A stretch of DNA of 57,630 nucleotides from Roseivirga sp. UBA6061 (GTDB taxonomy: Bacteria > Bacteroidota > Bacteroidia > Cytophagales > Cyclobacteriaceae), in assembly GCA_002427745.1 (NCBI GenBank), contig DIYF01000067.1:11088-68717 (forward strand). The letters run 5' to 3'. Position 1 is the first letter of the stretch. Every line of letters starts with the position of its first letter. Under the pieces are notes generated by a model. It ran no database searches, was not told where the DNA came from, and saw only the letters and a list, made by a program, of their open reading frames with translations. This document shows, piece after piece, positions 44,701 to 53,394 of this stretch. Both the position numbers and the translations under genes were made by a program.

Positions 44701-44895
44701 CCCCTGAAAGTGATTGCCAAAGCAGGTATGCAAAAACTATTCGGGCGCAAAAACCGGGATAACTCAGACCAGGTAGATGAGATTCAATATCGTGATGAAA
44801 GCAGGCGTACGAGTTTCCTGAATATCAATATCAAAGGTACTCCTGACGACTATGATATTTCGCTGGGTAAGTCCAAAAAGCGCAGGGGTCAGTAA
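41713..44895 (+). CDS. AsmA-family protein
   Basis: 1060 residues: basic N-terminus, one membrane helix (LLIILASFFGLLLLAVVGLV, about residues 14-34), then a long beta-strand-rich periplasmic part and an AsmA C-terminal domain (NGSLQNFTAFDAMSSYF, LENGDLIIPNMNLNTTLGYF, IPLKVIAKAGMQKLFGRK). AsmA-like proteins form bridge-like grooves and are linked to phospholipid transport and outer-membrane homeostasis. Length is normal for Bacteroidota members. It ends convergently 41 bases from the unknown operon with no strong terminator between. Confidence 0.9.
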   Translation: MSTKGKRKIWKRLLIILASFFGLLLLAVVGLVHFKKDELISQALNQFNAGVPGRVAIEETRISPFENFPYVSIDLRHIQVYESKTASEAIIDIDDAYIGFDLWSIVQGTYDVKKIKLSNGFVKLIQHTDGSLNMTDALTTQQDEPTASPEAESTMHLNLQTIELQNIDLLKINEANNILAEVFIEEIQSSYSMSDKHIKAEFDSRMLFNLILDGDTSFLHDKHLSLSTGIDYDLEKGILALTPSELLIEKASFLMEGAIDVANDLNLDLRFSGQKPNFDLFLAFVPEEFSPLLDRYDNGGSVFFDASVNGSAAYGKSPHIEVDFGCAEAFIENTEVEKGVNDLYFKGHFTNGELNAPSTMSLTIEDFRARPETGTFTGAVSVDNFESPDIQMQVTSEFNLDFLTDFLSLESLQDVSGKVSLDMNFHDIVDLNDPTKTIERLNESYYTELKVENLNFTSPDFHLPFRNVNIHAAMDGHRAIVDQFSLNMGGSDVSITGSISDLPAIIHHTNIPVDVDMDIASSLFDIRELTQAQGDSVGFDEQIKNLSMDFKFKSTARAFTESPNLPLGEFFINELTAELTHYPHKLHDFDADIIIDTVDFKVIDFTGMIDKSDFHFNGKLEHYDLWFEEDPVGHTGIDFDFTASHLQLHDLFSYGGENYVPEDYRHEEFQNLKIHGLTDMEFDHKLKSVNLKLDKVEAEMKEHGIRFERFAGNLYMDSTHLEVRDFGGKLGNSEFTTDLTWYLNQEQTDQSHSFVLKSPHLDFDQLFAYVPATPDEATGQVDHEAGFNIFELPFSNMDFDIEIGHMNYHRYLLDDFNLKGRMQSDHYIYVDTMALKTAGGALRLNGYFNGSDPKSIYFSPNMEVDNIDLDKLLFKFDNFGQDQLVSDNLHGKLSGTVTGAIHMHPDLIPVIDDSKLEMNIEVLNGSLQNFTAFDAMSSYFTDKNLKLVRFDTLKNNLSLENGDLIIPNMNLNTTLGYFEVSGKQSLDLQMEYNVRIPLKVIAKAGMQKLFGRKNRDNSDQVDEIQYRDESRRTSFLNINIKGTPDDYDISLGKSKKRRGQ

Positions 44896-44936
44896 AGTTG
44901 ACCAGAATGGGGTTCAAGCCATAATCAAAATGCTAA

Positions 44937-46262
44937 TTACCCTGGCTTCCCGGGTCCAGGAGGTCCCTTAAAAAAGCCCCCACCCCCTTTGCTCTTTCCT
45001 TTGTCCAGGTGAGATTTGATCACATCGAACAAATGGCCAGATGCTCCGTCAAAATCATCTGCCTTGTAGCCGTACTCGGGATGCTGAAACAGTTTGGCAA
45101 TATCTGTCATGGTGCACGCAAATATGGATTGATTAAGCCCATCAGCAATTTCTATGGCGGAAAAACCCACATCTTTCATTCTGATACCGACAGTTCTGTA
45201 CCCCCAATGCAAAGTATTTTTGAAAGTACTGGCAAACTGCGTTGGAGCCAAATGCATTCCATACCGCATGGCATCCAAAAGCGCATTGGTATCATATCCC
45301 GCCAGGTACAACTCGCTCAAAACCTTGCCTGCCCCACTCTGGTAAGCTCCGTCTACTGCCTGACTTGCTATGGAGCCGGAATACTTCTGCTCTTCGAATG
45401 TTTTGGCCACTTCGATCTTCTTACTACGAAGGAAACTTCCTATGCCTCTGATCCATTTAGTCAGTTCGGGTTCCTTAAATGGAATATCATAAAGTTGACT
45501 CCCATTCCCTGCCACCCACGTGCTTAGCTTGCCAAGATCAGTCTCAGCATTACTGATGGCCGCGATGGCCGTTTCTTTCTTGCCCATAAAGGTCATAGAG
45601 GCCTTCAAAGACAGTGCAACTCCGGAATAGGTCCATGTGCAGCTCAAACTCCCGGATATGGTAGATCTTTCGAATGTAAGGGTCTGTCCACCGGCTATGG
45701 CCACGATATCATTACTTACATCAAGACTCAGTGATTTAAAATGAAGTGACACGGTTTTGTCTTTGAGCTTGTCTGAGAGTACCTGTTTTCCATTAATCAC
45801 CTGACTGGCCCAGAACTTATTGAACAGTCCGGTTTCCCCTTTTTCCAGTTCAGTTTTTACAGAGCTCGTCAGGTTCCCGAGATCATCCTTATCAACAGTA
45901 AAACTTATGTCAGACAAACTGATGGCATTGCCGAAAACAGAAGTGTTTAACTTGCTGATCGTCACAGTAACGGTACTGCTCTGAATAGTAAGCGCGATAT
46001 CACCGTTGAGAACAAGGTCACAATGGAAACTACCTGCGCCCAGTCCTTTTTGCCAGGCTGCCGATACGGCACAAACGATATTGCTGATATCCATGGAAAG
46101 AGTTCCCGAGGCTTTTAGCAATACTCCAGTGCTACTCACCTGGAGAGATACACTATCCAGGGTAAAACCTGTATATGAAAGCTTATCCGGTGTCCAGTCC
46201 AGCTCCAGATGATCACTGGAAATTGCCTCCAGCGTGGCATTAGAAAGTTCAACAGTTTTCAT
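44937..46262 (-). CDS. Unknown 441-residue protein (strand-rich front, helical repeats, Gly/Pro tail)
   Basis: I do not recognise this protein. Residues about 1-230 are alternating beta strands (LDWTPDKLSYTGFTLDSVSL, VVSLHF-type KTVSLHFKSLSLDVSND) with no signal peptide. Residues about 305-415 are helical repeats of roughly 22-24 residues with an AGYDTNALLDAMRY, LHWGYRTVGIRMKDVGFSAI, GYKADDFDGASG rhythm, similar in feel to the GYxxxEVAxALK repeats found in uncharacterised bacterial proteins. The tail is GGGGFFKGPPGPGKPG. It starts eight bases after the 933-residue gene, so the two form an operon and probably act together. Function unknown. Confidence 0.7.
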   Translation of the reverse strand: MKTVELSNATLEAISSDHLELDWTPDKLSYTGFTLDSVSLQVSSTGVLLKASGTLSMDISNIVCAVSAAWQKGLGAGSFHCDLVLNGDIALTIQSSTVTVTISKLNTSVFGNAISLSDISFTVDKDDLGNLTSSVKTELEKGETGLFNKFWASQVINGKQVLSDKLKDKTVSLHFKSLSLDVSNDIVAIAGGQTLTFERSTISGSLSCTWTYSGVALSLKASMTFMGKKETAIAAISNAETDLGKLSTWVAGNGSQLYDIPFKEPELTKWIRGIGSFLRSKKIEVAKTFEEQKYSGSIASQAVDGAYQSGAGKVLSELYLAGYDTNALLDAMRYGMHLAPTQFASTFKNTLHWGYRTVGIRMKDVGFSAIEIADGLNQSIFACTMTDIAKLFQHPEYGYKADDFDGASGHLFDVIKSHLDKGKSKGGGGFFKGPPGPGKPG

Positions 46263-46270
46263 AAGTGTCC

Positions 46271-49072
46271 TTATTTATGGTCTCCAATGCTCTTTGCCTG
46301 ATCGACAGGATGATAGGTTTCGTTAAATTGATAGACTGAAATGGCGAGGCTGAAAGAAGTCATAGTGTTGGCCGTAAGAATACACCCCAGATCCCAGGCA
46401 AAGGCAAGCTCAGATCCGTATTCAGGAATTTTATCAATAAGATCTTTGGCAAGTTCGAAGTTGCGGCTTGTCTCTCCAATCTGTTCGCAAACCAGCTTTG
46501 TCAATTCCCAGTCATGCCAGGGACTCAGCTGTTCACCTATTTGTTCTCCTGCCCTGGCCGCCTGCACTTTATCTCTGTCTTTACCTGCTTCTGTCAAGTC
46601 AAGCACCTTATCAGCCATAGGTATCACTTCTTCATCCAGAACATCATCGTATAGCAGTGTATTGGCCAAAGCCGCTTTGTTTATAAAGATTCCGATAACC
46701 ACTCCTGAAACATGAGTAAAGCCTTTCACAAACTTCAGTAATTTGGTCATCTGAGCATCTGCTTCTGTATAGGCCGCTCCCGATATTTCAAAATCTGCTG
46801 CTCCGGCTCCGAGTTCTTCATCCTCACTTACCTTCATTATAAAATCGACCAGCAACAATGCCCAGCCACACCCTAACCAATAACCTGAGTTTGCCAGACC
46901 TACCCAGGCAGGGTATACCGGATTGAATGCTGCCAGCCTGGCCGGCCCGATTTCTGCCCATCTGGCTTTCGCCTCTTCGTTCAGCACATAAAGTTCTGCG
47001 GTTCTTATGAGATTAATGGTTGTCTTAAAACCAAACCCAAAAGATTCATATGACAAGGTCAAAAACTCTTTGGCTGTTTCTCCCCAGTCAACCGTATCGG
47101 TGGCGGACTTCTCTTCTTCGTTGCCTGACGTAGCTCCCGATACAGCAATTTCCTCAGCATCATAAACCAGGTTGATGATATCCGCCATAGCTTCCGAAAG
47201 GGCAGCACAAAGCTCCAGAAACAGACAAACCCCGTCACAAACCTCCTTAAAATGTGGAGGTGGCTCCGGAAATGGAGAATCGGGTATTTGAAGTACTGGC
47301 AAAGGTCCTGGGTTTGCCTTCCTCTTCTCCTGCGTATGGTCTGTCGGCTGACCTGACTGATTCCCCAGCGTATTGATGAATTTCTCCGAAAAGTCTTTGA
47401 TCGGAATATCATTCAATGACCAGTCAGCACCAATCACCTTATGGAGGTCACCTAATGAAAAAGGACCTCTCAGAGTAGCCGCTTTAAAAAGTACCACTCC
47501 GGGAGTTACAAGCCCCAGAACCATCAGATCCAGGAAACTGAACTTCGGCTGAGTATCAGACGCAGCCAGTGGTTCCATCCATGGCCTCAGTGCCTCCAGA
47601 AAGGGTACTTCTATAGGGGCTGTTATAAAGTCGTGCACCAACTCAAGGCAGGCATGTACCAGCTTTATCACCGAATCACCTTTGGACTGAAGCTGATCCA
47701 CCAGCTTAAAGAGCTCTCCTGGAGCTGCCAGAACAGCATCTAACTCTGGTCCTCCTGATAATAGTTGTTCTACCTGACTGGTATCGCCCCTGATAATCTT
47801 TGTGAAGAAAGCCTGTATCAGTTCCAGACTCTCATTAGCCTCCTCACTCATATCCAGACCAGACAGGGCCTCTGAAAGTTCATTCAGAACCTTTGATAAC
47901 CCGGAAAAATCCAGTGCCTTCAGGGTATTTCGGATCAGATCTGTCGGTTTAGCCGGCCCTCCGGCCATGCTGTGAGTCAGTCGCCAGCCAATCCATCCCG
48001 TTTCGAATTGTTGGTGGTCTATTTGAATTCGGTTTGAAAGCTTCGGTGAATGTTCGGTCCAGCTCTGCTGAAGCCCTTTTGCTATGGGGATTAACTCTTT
48101 TGTCCGTTCTCCCATTTGGCTGGATGTACCCGACCACACTGACCGAAAAGAACTCATGACATCTCCCCAGCCCTGAGTCACTGTAGCATTTGAGCCGATC
48201 AGGTCCTTTATGAGTGTTTCCGCCACCGATTTCACAAGGTCATGCGCCTCGCCTATATCCTCCCAGGGTAGATTGAGTTCTATCCAGTCAAACAAGTCCT
48301 TCATCTCTCTGCCACACTGTTCAAGGAGTAGTTGCATGACCTGAAATAGCTCGGATACGTCTTTGATAAAGTATTTCAGCACTACCCCGGCTTCCCCCTT
48401 CCTTTCCGCCTGGTTTGCCATGGCGTCCATCAGCTTTGAGAAAAGGTCTGCCGGGCCGTCCATAGTCAGGTGCGACTTCACCGCTGTTGCCGCCTGTTTG
48501 TTAGTGGCTTCAGTCGCCTCGAGTATCCCTGATGTTTGATTATAAGTCGCCTTGATCAAAGCTTCCAGATCTGCCCCGGATGGCGATTTCATTAAGTCAC
48601 TGTATATCGCGGCTACCGAGGCAGAAAGTGCATCAGCCGCAAAATGCATCAGGTTGGTAGCATGGTAACCCTTACTCAAAAAGCCACACCATTCGTCAGC
48701 GCTCCGCTCGTTGAGCTTCTGTAACATAACGACCAGATTTGCTGCCGGCTGCACCACCACAAGCTGAGAGGTTCCCCCGGCCTCTATCTGTACTTCTATC
48801 GGAGGAGGCAAGGTATCGGTCAATGCATTAATGCTCCAAAGTACACTACCGAGCATACTGCTTTTAAGAGAAGGTGACCATCTGGTACCATTTGACTTAT
48901 GTTCCGGGTCTTTAAGGGTAGCAGTAGCTCTGAACTTAACTGAACAGGGAATGATCACGCCTTTTTCATTGGTGGCAGACACCAGGATATTGTAAAAAAT
49001 ACCGGGCACGCACTGTTTTCCGGTTTGCTGTATGTCGGGCATAAGCCGACATTGCACTGAAATAGAGCTCAT
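46271..49072 (-). CDS. Unknown 933-residue protein, partner of the 441-residue protein
   Basis: I do not recognise this protein. A short strand-rich front (MSSISVQCRLMPDIQQTGKQ, FYNILVSATNEKGVIIPCSV) is followed by long helices. A proline-rich break lies near residues 580-612 (PGPLPVLQIPDSPFPEPPP). Three hydrophobic segments are seen near 505-530 (FLDLMVLGLVTPGVVLFKAA), 722-748 (LANSGYWLGCGWALLLVDFI) and 780-805 (HVSGVVIGIFINKAALA). No signal peptide, nuclease, ATPase or toxin motif is visible. Size, hydrophobic helices and absence of an export signal would fit a membrane-inserting effector or a large scaffold, but this is speculation. An inverted repeat lies directly upstream of the start. 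Confidence 0.7.
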   Translation of the reverse strand: MSSISVQCRLMPDIQQTGKQCVPGIFYNILVSATNEKGVIIPCSVKFRATATLKDPEHKSNGTRWSPSLKSSMLGSVLWSINALTDTLPPPIEVQIEAGGTSQLVVVQPAANLVVMLQKLNERSADEWCGFLSKGYHATNLMHFAADALSASVAAIYSDLMKSPSGADLEALIKATYNQTSGILEATEATNKQAATAVKSHLTMDGPADLFSKLMDAMANQAERKGEAGVVLKYFIKDVSELFQVMQLLLEQCGREMKDLFDWIELNLPWEDIGEAHDLVKSVAETLIKDLIGSNATVTQGWGDVMSSFRSVWSGTSSQMGERTKELIPIAKGLQQSWTEHSPKLSNRIQIDHQQFETGWIGWRLTHSMAGGPAKPTDLIRNTLKALDFSGLSKVLNELSEALSGLDMSEEANESLELIQAFFTKIIRGDTSQVEQLLSGGPELDAVLAAPGELFKLVDQLQSKGDSVIKLVHACLELVHDFITAPIEVPFLEALRPWMEPLAASDTQPKFSFLDLMVLGLVTPGVVLFKAATLRGPFSLGDLHKVIGADWSLNDIPIKDFSEKFINTLGNQSGQPTDHTQEKRKANPGPLPVLQIPDSPFPEPPPHFKEVCDGVCLFLELCAALSEAMADIINLVYDAEEIAVSGATSGNEEEKSATDTVDWGETAKEFLTLSYESFGFGFKTTINLIRTAELYVLNEEAKARWAEIGPARLAAFNPVYPAWVGLANSGYWLGCGWALLLVDFIMKVSEDEELGAGAADFEISGAAYTEADAQMTKLLKFVKGFTHVSGVVIGIFINKAALANTLLYDDVLDEEVIPMADKVLDLTEAGKDRDKVQAARAGEQIGEQLSPWHDWELTKLVCEQIGETSRNFELAKDLIDKIPEYGSELAFAWDLGCILTANTMTSFSLAISVYQFNETYHPVDQAKSIGDHK

Positions 49073-49445
49073 AATATATCCATTTGGCTATGGAATATAT
49101 GACTTTTTTGAGGATAAATTGGCTCTGAACACCTACTTATTTCAGTTAACCCCTTAGTTATCAAGCAGTTTTGTATTAGCTAACGATCTATTTCTTACTT
49201 AGAAAACAGCATCTGAATCAATTTCACAGGTCAGGGGGTTGGGTAAATGGCCCTGAAACGCATTGATATAGTAAACAAACAATGAATATTATGAAGACGA
49301 TAATCAAAGAAACCCAAAACACACTGACCGCTGTAACGCTCCTCGCCTCGGCTTACCCTTGTATTCTGATATTGCACCTCATTATCGGGTAAAGGCATCA
49401 TCCTTCCTTTACCCTCTCTAAACAATCCTGAGTAACAGGCTGTTA
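49073..49445. other. Gene-free region upstream of the unknown operon
   Basis: 373 bases between divergent genes. Next to the 49072 start there is an imperfect inverted repeat (ATATATCCAT at 49074-49083 with ATGGAATATAT at 49090-49100, one bulge). A short minus-strand open frame here has no coding character. I see no RNA gene. Confidence 0.5.
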
Positions 49446-49715
49446 ATGGCAAAAAGAGTAAATATGTCTGAACAGGAAGCCGCCCAGGCCATTAGTCATA
49501 TCCCCATAGGTTCTATCGTGCAGATAGTAAAAAAAGACGGTACTATTACCGAGTTGATGCTGATGAGCCATAAGATCAGCAGTACTGAAAAGAAAGATTA
49601 TGGCAATATTCAGGTACCTGCCTTGCCTCCCGCCATCATTGTCAGAGGTGGTATGCGCTTCGGTAACTTCCGCTTAGATGTAGCAGACCTGGTCAATATT
49701 GCCTGGATCAGTTGA
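49446..49715 (+). CDS. Small hypothetical protein
   Basis: 89 residues, unknown. The body IGSIVQIVKKDGTITELMLM and VPALPPAIIVRGGMRFGNFR suggests five short strands, such as a small SH3- or Sm-like barrel, after an N-terminal helix (MSEQEAAQAISHI). No signal peptide, so cytoplasmic. It stands alone with 176 bases before the third kinase gene. Confidence 0.6.
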   Translation: MAKRVNMSEQEAAQAISHIPIGSIVQIVKKDGTITELMLMSHKISSTEKKDYGNIQVPALPPAIIVRGGMRFGNFRLDVADLVNIAWIS

Positions 49716-49890
49716 TCACCTACCTGAAAAACTCACTCAACAGGAAAAACGCCTAAGCATAAAGAGCCTTTACAAGAGTTCAGCAACATACCTTCTCCCC
49801 TGATTCAGCTCGTTTTTCCCTGAGTTCATCCGATTCTTCCCGCTATATCAGTTAGATTCATCTATTTTGATGGTTTAACGAATTGTCACA

Positions 49891-50958
49891 ATGTTCAATG
49901 AGATATCTGTTGCGAGAAAGCAGTATGGCTGGATTTTCCTGGTCGTGATATTCGACTTTGTCTTCTACCTCTTTGTGCAACTGGCCACAGCACCCAGGAA
50001 TCTGGATGGCCATCCGGATATTGTCATACACCGGGAAGCCATCGCCTTTGGCATTCTTACCAGCTTTGTCTCTCTGTTTACGGTACAATTCGTAAAAAAG
50101 CGTCTTCGCAGACCACAGCCGTCTATTCTGATTAAATACATCAAAATGCTGGTGTTGAGCTTACTGCTCTATGCGGCTATTGTAGCGGTGGTCATGTTTA
50201 CAACCGAAACCCTCTTAGGCCAACAACGCGATATCGGTTATGTAGTGGGCAACGGCATTATTCTCATCTTTCACCACTTTATTGTAGGCAATGCCTTTAT
50301 CGCCTATCTGTACCTCAAGGAATCCGGCAAACTGAGGGAAGAATTGATTGTGGCTGAAAAAACAAAAGCTGTGCTGGAGTTAAAGGCCTTGCAACAACAA
50401 ATGAGTCCGCATTTTTTATTCAACAACCTGAATACACTCAGCTCGCTGATAGACCCCGGTCAGGAAGAGGCGATCCATTTCTCTAACAACCTGGCTAACA
50501 TTTATCGATACTTTACTAAAAATGCCGGTGAAGATCTGGTATCACTTAAACAGGAAATCAGCTTTATCGAAGCGTATTTTGACCTGATGACTCAACGCCT
50601 GGGTACGGCCTATCAACTCAAAATTAAATCGGAAGACAATGCTCATACAAACCAATGGCTCGTTCCGATGTCTCTTCAGTTGGTTGTGGAAAATGTACTG
50701 AAGCACAACAGTGGTGACCGACAGAATCCACTTATTATTAAAATGGAGGTAACTCAGGAGAAAATTATAGTGACTAACGAGCTTCGACCCAAAAGCTCAC
50801 CGGCTCATCATACAGAAAGTGGAACGGGACTTAAAAACCTGGATGAGCGATGTAGACTGGTGACCGGGCGAAGCATTCAATTTTATCATCAGGGAACCAA
50901 TTTTGTTGTAGAATTACCGCTTTTAAATCAGATAGACGATGAGAGTACTGATCATTGA
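49891..50958 (+). CDS. LytS-type sensor histidine kinase (pair 3)
   Basis: 355 residues. Four membrane helices within residues 10-145, linker KTKAVLELKALQQQ, phospho-acceptor MSPHFLFNNLNTLSSLI, N box LQLVVENVLKHNS and G box ESGTGLKNLDERCRLV. The N box has Val/Leu substitutions but keeps the Asn. The stop overlaps the regulator start by 20 bases. Layout is closest to pair 2. Confidence 0.92.
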   Translation: MFNEISVARKQYGWIFLVVIFDFVFYLFVQLATAPRNLDGHPDIVIHREAIAFGILTSFVSLFTVQFVKKRLRRPQPSILIKYIKMLVLSLLLYAAIVAVVMFTTETLLGQQRDIGYVVGNGIILIFHHFIVGNAFIAYLYLKESGKLREELIVAEKTKAVLELKALQQQMSPHFLFNNLNTLSSLIDPGQEEAIHFSNNLANIYRYFTKNAGEDLVSLKQEISFIEAYFDLMTQRLGTAYQLKIKSEDNAHTNQWLVPMSLQLVVENVLKHNSGDRQNPLIIKMEVTQEKIIVTNELRPKSSPAHHTESGTGLKNLDERCRLVTGRSIQFYHQGTNFVVELPLLNQIDDESTDH

Positions 50959-51706
50959 AGACGAGCTGCCTGCCGCCAGAAGACTGGTAAGTCTGCTTAA
51001 GGCATATGATGAGGACATCTACGTGCCTGGCATACTGGACAGCAATAAGGCCATCAGAGAATGGGTGTCTCTGAATGAAGAACCAGACCTGATATTCTCT
51101 GATATTGAGCTGCTGGATGGTCAGGTATTCGAAGCACTGGCAGAGTTGGAACTAGCCGTACCCATTGTCTTTACTACCGCCTATGAGGAGTATGCCTTAG
51201 CCGCTTTTGAGACCCATGGTATCTCCTACCTGCTCAAGCCTTTTGACCTGGCACAGGTCACAGCAGCTATAGACAAATACAAATCTTTGAGAGGCTCAGC
51301 AAACTCAGACTCTCATCAGGCCTTGCTTGAAAAACTTCAGACCGCGCTTAATACCCAAAGCAAGTCATACAAAACCCGATTGACTGTAAAACTGCGTCAG
51401 GGTATCTATCTCCTGGATGTTAAAGACATAGCCTATGTATCAACTGCTAATGGACTGCCCTATGCACATAAAAGCAACGGCCAGAGAATGCCCCTTTCCA
51501 ATCTGGTCTCGGAGCTTGAGCAGAACCTGGACCCGGGAAGTTTTTTCCGGATCAATCGTGGAGAGCTGGTAAATGCACATTTCATCGAAAAAATTGAGCC
51601 CTACTTCAATGACCGACTGGCTGTTCACATGCAGGGCGCACAGGAGAAACTGATTGTCACAGCCAGTAAAACCCCGGCTTTCAGAAAGTGGCTTCAGCAG
51701 ATTTGA
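50939..51706 (+). CDS. LytTR-family response regulator (pair 3)
   Basis: 255 residues: receiver with E7-D8, phospho-acceptor D55 in LIFSDIELLDG, TTAYEEYALAAFETHG and K in YLLKPFD, then LytTR (RLTVKLRQGIYLLDVKDIAY, ELEQNLDPGSFFRINRGELV). It overlaps the kinase gene by 20 bases. The triple-hairpin array begins 53 bases after its stop. Confidence 0.93.
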   Translation: MRVLIIEDELPAARRLVSLLKAYDEDIYVPGILDSNKAIREWVSLNEEPDLIFSDIELLDGQVFEALAELELAVPIVFTTAYEEYALAAFETHGISYLLKPFDLAQVTAAIDKYKSLRGSANSDSHQALLEKLQTALNTQSKSYKTRLTVKLRQGIYLLDVKDIAYVSTANGLPYAHKSNGQRMPLSNLVSELEQNLDPGSFFRINRGELVNAHFIEKIEPYFNDRLAVHMQGAQEKLIVTASKTPAFRKWLQQI

Positions 51707-51758
51707 GAAAAGCACTATCCCTCAGAATCACGCATCAATTCTAAGACTCACCACCCTT

Positions 51759-52265
51759 CAGAGTCACTGCACCCTCTCCCTCAGAGTCACTCACAGAGGA
51801 CTCTGAGGACCTGATAGCACCTAACACCTGCGTGCTCAGAGTCTTGCTACGCAATGACTCTGAGCGAGGTAAGTTCTTTTGCTCAGGGTCCTGCCAGGCA
51901 GAGACCGCTGAGCGTGGAAAAAATGAGAAAGCCTACCTCACCATACCCCAGAGTCACTGTACCCTCTCCCTCAGAGTCACTCAAAGAAGACTCTGAGTAC
52001 CCGATAGCACTCAACGCCTAGCTATGCTCAGAGTCTGGCTGCGCAATGACTTTGGCCGAGGTAAGTTCTTGCTCAGGGTTCTGCCAGGCAGAGATCACTG
52101 AGAGTGGAAAAAATAAGAAAGTCCACCTCACCTGACCTCAGAGTCACTGCACCCTCTCCCTCAGAGTCACTCATAGAGGACTCTGAGGACCCGATAGCAC
52201 CCAACACCTGCTATGCTCAGAGTCTTGCTGCGCAATGACTCTGAGCGAGGAAAGAAAAAGTCCGG
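51759..52265. repeat. Triple-hairpin tandem array 1 (190-bp units)
   Basis: Units start at 51759, 51949 and 52139, a fixed 190-bp period; the third is cut short. Each full unit has three inverted repeats sharing a CTCAGAGTC core. In unit 1 these are CCTCAGAGTC / GACTCTGAGG (51779-51808), GCTCAGAGTC / GACTCTGAGC (51834-51865, extended inward by TTGC / GCAA) and GCTCAGGGTC with CTGCC-A-GGCAG inside (51881-51913). No open frame is conserved between units. It fills most of the gap between the third response regulator and the CPBP gene. Confidence 0.9.
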
Positions 52266-52367
52266 ACAGTCTCCTTCCATCTCCTTCCTCCCCTATCTGA
52301 GCTTGAGAATCCCTGGGTTCAGTTTTTTTCACGAGCCTCACTCCAATACTCCATTTAGATTGTCTTC

Positions 52368-53258
52368 ATGAAAAACCCGAACAACACCTCAATTCATCGA
52401 AACCTATTCAGCGGCATCACCTACGCCCTGCTGATGGGAGCGCTGGCTATCGTTTTTGTCAACATCATCGGTATAGAGCTGGAAAATACAGGCATCCATG
52501 TCTGGGTAAACCGGGCTCTCACCGGGCTGCTGATATCTGGTATCGTGGTCGCTGGCGTTTGGCTGCTTCGCAAAAGAGATAGCTTTGTCCCCAAAGATAT
52601 CGGCCATGAAACCTTGCCAAAAGCCATAAAGAAATTCACACTGGGCATGGGCCTTATTCTTGTTCCACTGATCCTCACCATCATCATTGCCTTTATCACA
52701 GGCTGGGGAGGCCTTCAGGTAAATGGCTCCTCCCAGGTAGTCACAGCCATGTTTTTTGCCTTTGCGCTTACCTTTCTTACAGATGCCTTGCCGGAAGAGT
52801 TGCTCTTCCGAGGATACATCTATACCCGGTTAAATACCCGGTACAACAAGATCAAAAGCAGCCTGTTCACACTACTTCCCTTTGTAATGCTGCCGGTGGT
52901 TTCTATGCTTATCCAAAAGCAGTTGCTGGGTTATGAGGTTTCCATCGGAGGAGCCAATACCATCACCCCATCTTACCTCATCACACTGTTCTTCTTCGGT
53001 GCTTTTATGATGTATCTGAGAATCCTGACCCGCAGTCTATGGACCGGAGTAGGTTTTCACCTCATATTCGTATTTATGAACCAGCTGATGGGCCCCGGAG
53101 AGCACAACCTCCTCCAGTTTACCAGCTCCGAGGGAGAACAGTACCTTAGCTTTACCCTCTTAGGTCTGATCCTGATCATATTTATTTTGCTCTTGCTATA
53201 CCCCAGACTTAGTAAACAATCTCTTGGATGGAGAGAACGGTTAGCCACAGGGATATAA
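52368..53258 (+). CDS. CPBP-family intramembrane metalloprotease
   Basis: 296 residues, about eight membrane helices. The CPBP/Abi motif is visible as LPEELLFRGYIY (EExxxR) and a later FHLIFVFMNQ segment that supplies the metal-binding His and Asn. CPBP proteases cleave membrane substrates such as anti-sigma factors or bacteriocin precursors; the substrate here is unknown. It lies between the two triple-hairpin arrays. Confidence 0.88.
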   Translation: MKNPNNTSIHRNLFSGITYALLMGALAIVFVNIIGIELENTGIHVWVNRALTGLLISGIVVAGVWLLRKRDSFVPKDIGHETLPKAIKKFTLGMGLILVPLILTIIIAFITGWGGLQVNGSSQVVTAMFFAFALTFLTDALPEELLFRGYIYTRLNTRYNKIKSSLFTLLPFVMLPVVSMLIQKQLLGYEVSIGGANTITPSYLITLFFFGAFMMYLRILTRSLWTGVGFHLIFVFMNQLMGPGEHNLLQFTSSEGEQYLSFTLLGLILIIFILLLLYPRLSKQSLGWRERLATGI

Positions 53259-53394
53259 CATAACGGTGTATGTCCTCTACCGGAGTTGATCTGAAATGAA
53301 TTGCAGACACTTTTTTATAGCAAGAGAGTGACTTTGCCGTGGTTTGGTTAAGATGATTTTCTAACATTGCAAAGCAGTTGATCTGCACATTGCC

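Noticed and set aside
49231..49452. 73-residue minus-strand open frame in the gap before 49446
   Set aside because: No coding character or family; overlaps the start of the divergent small gene.
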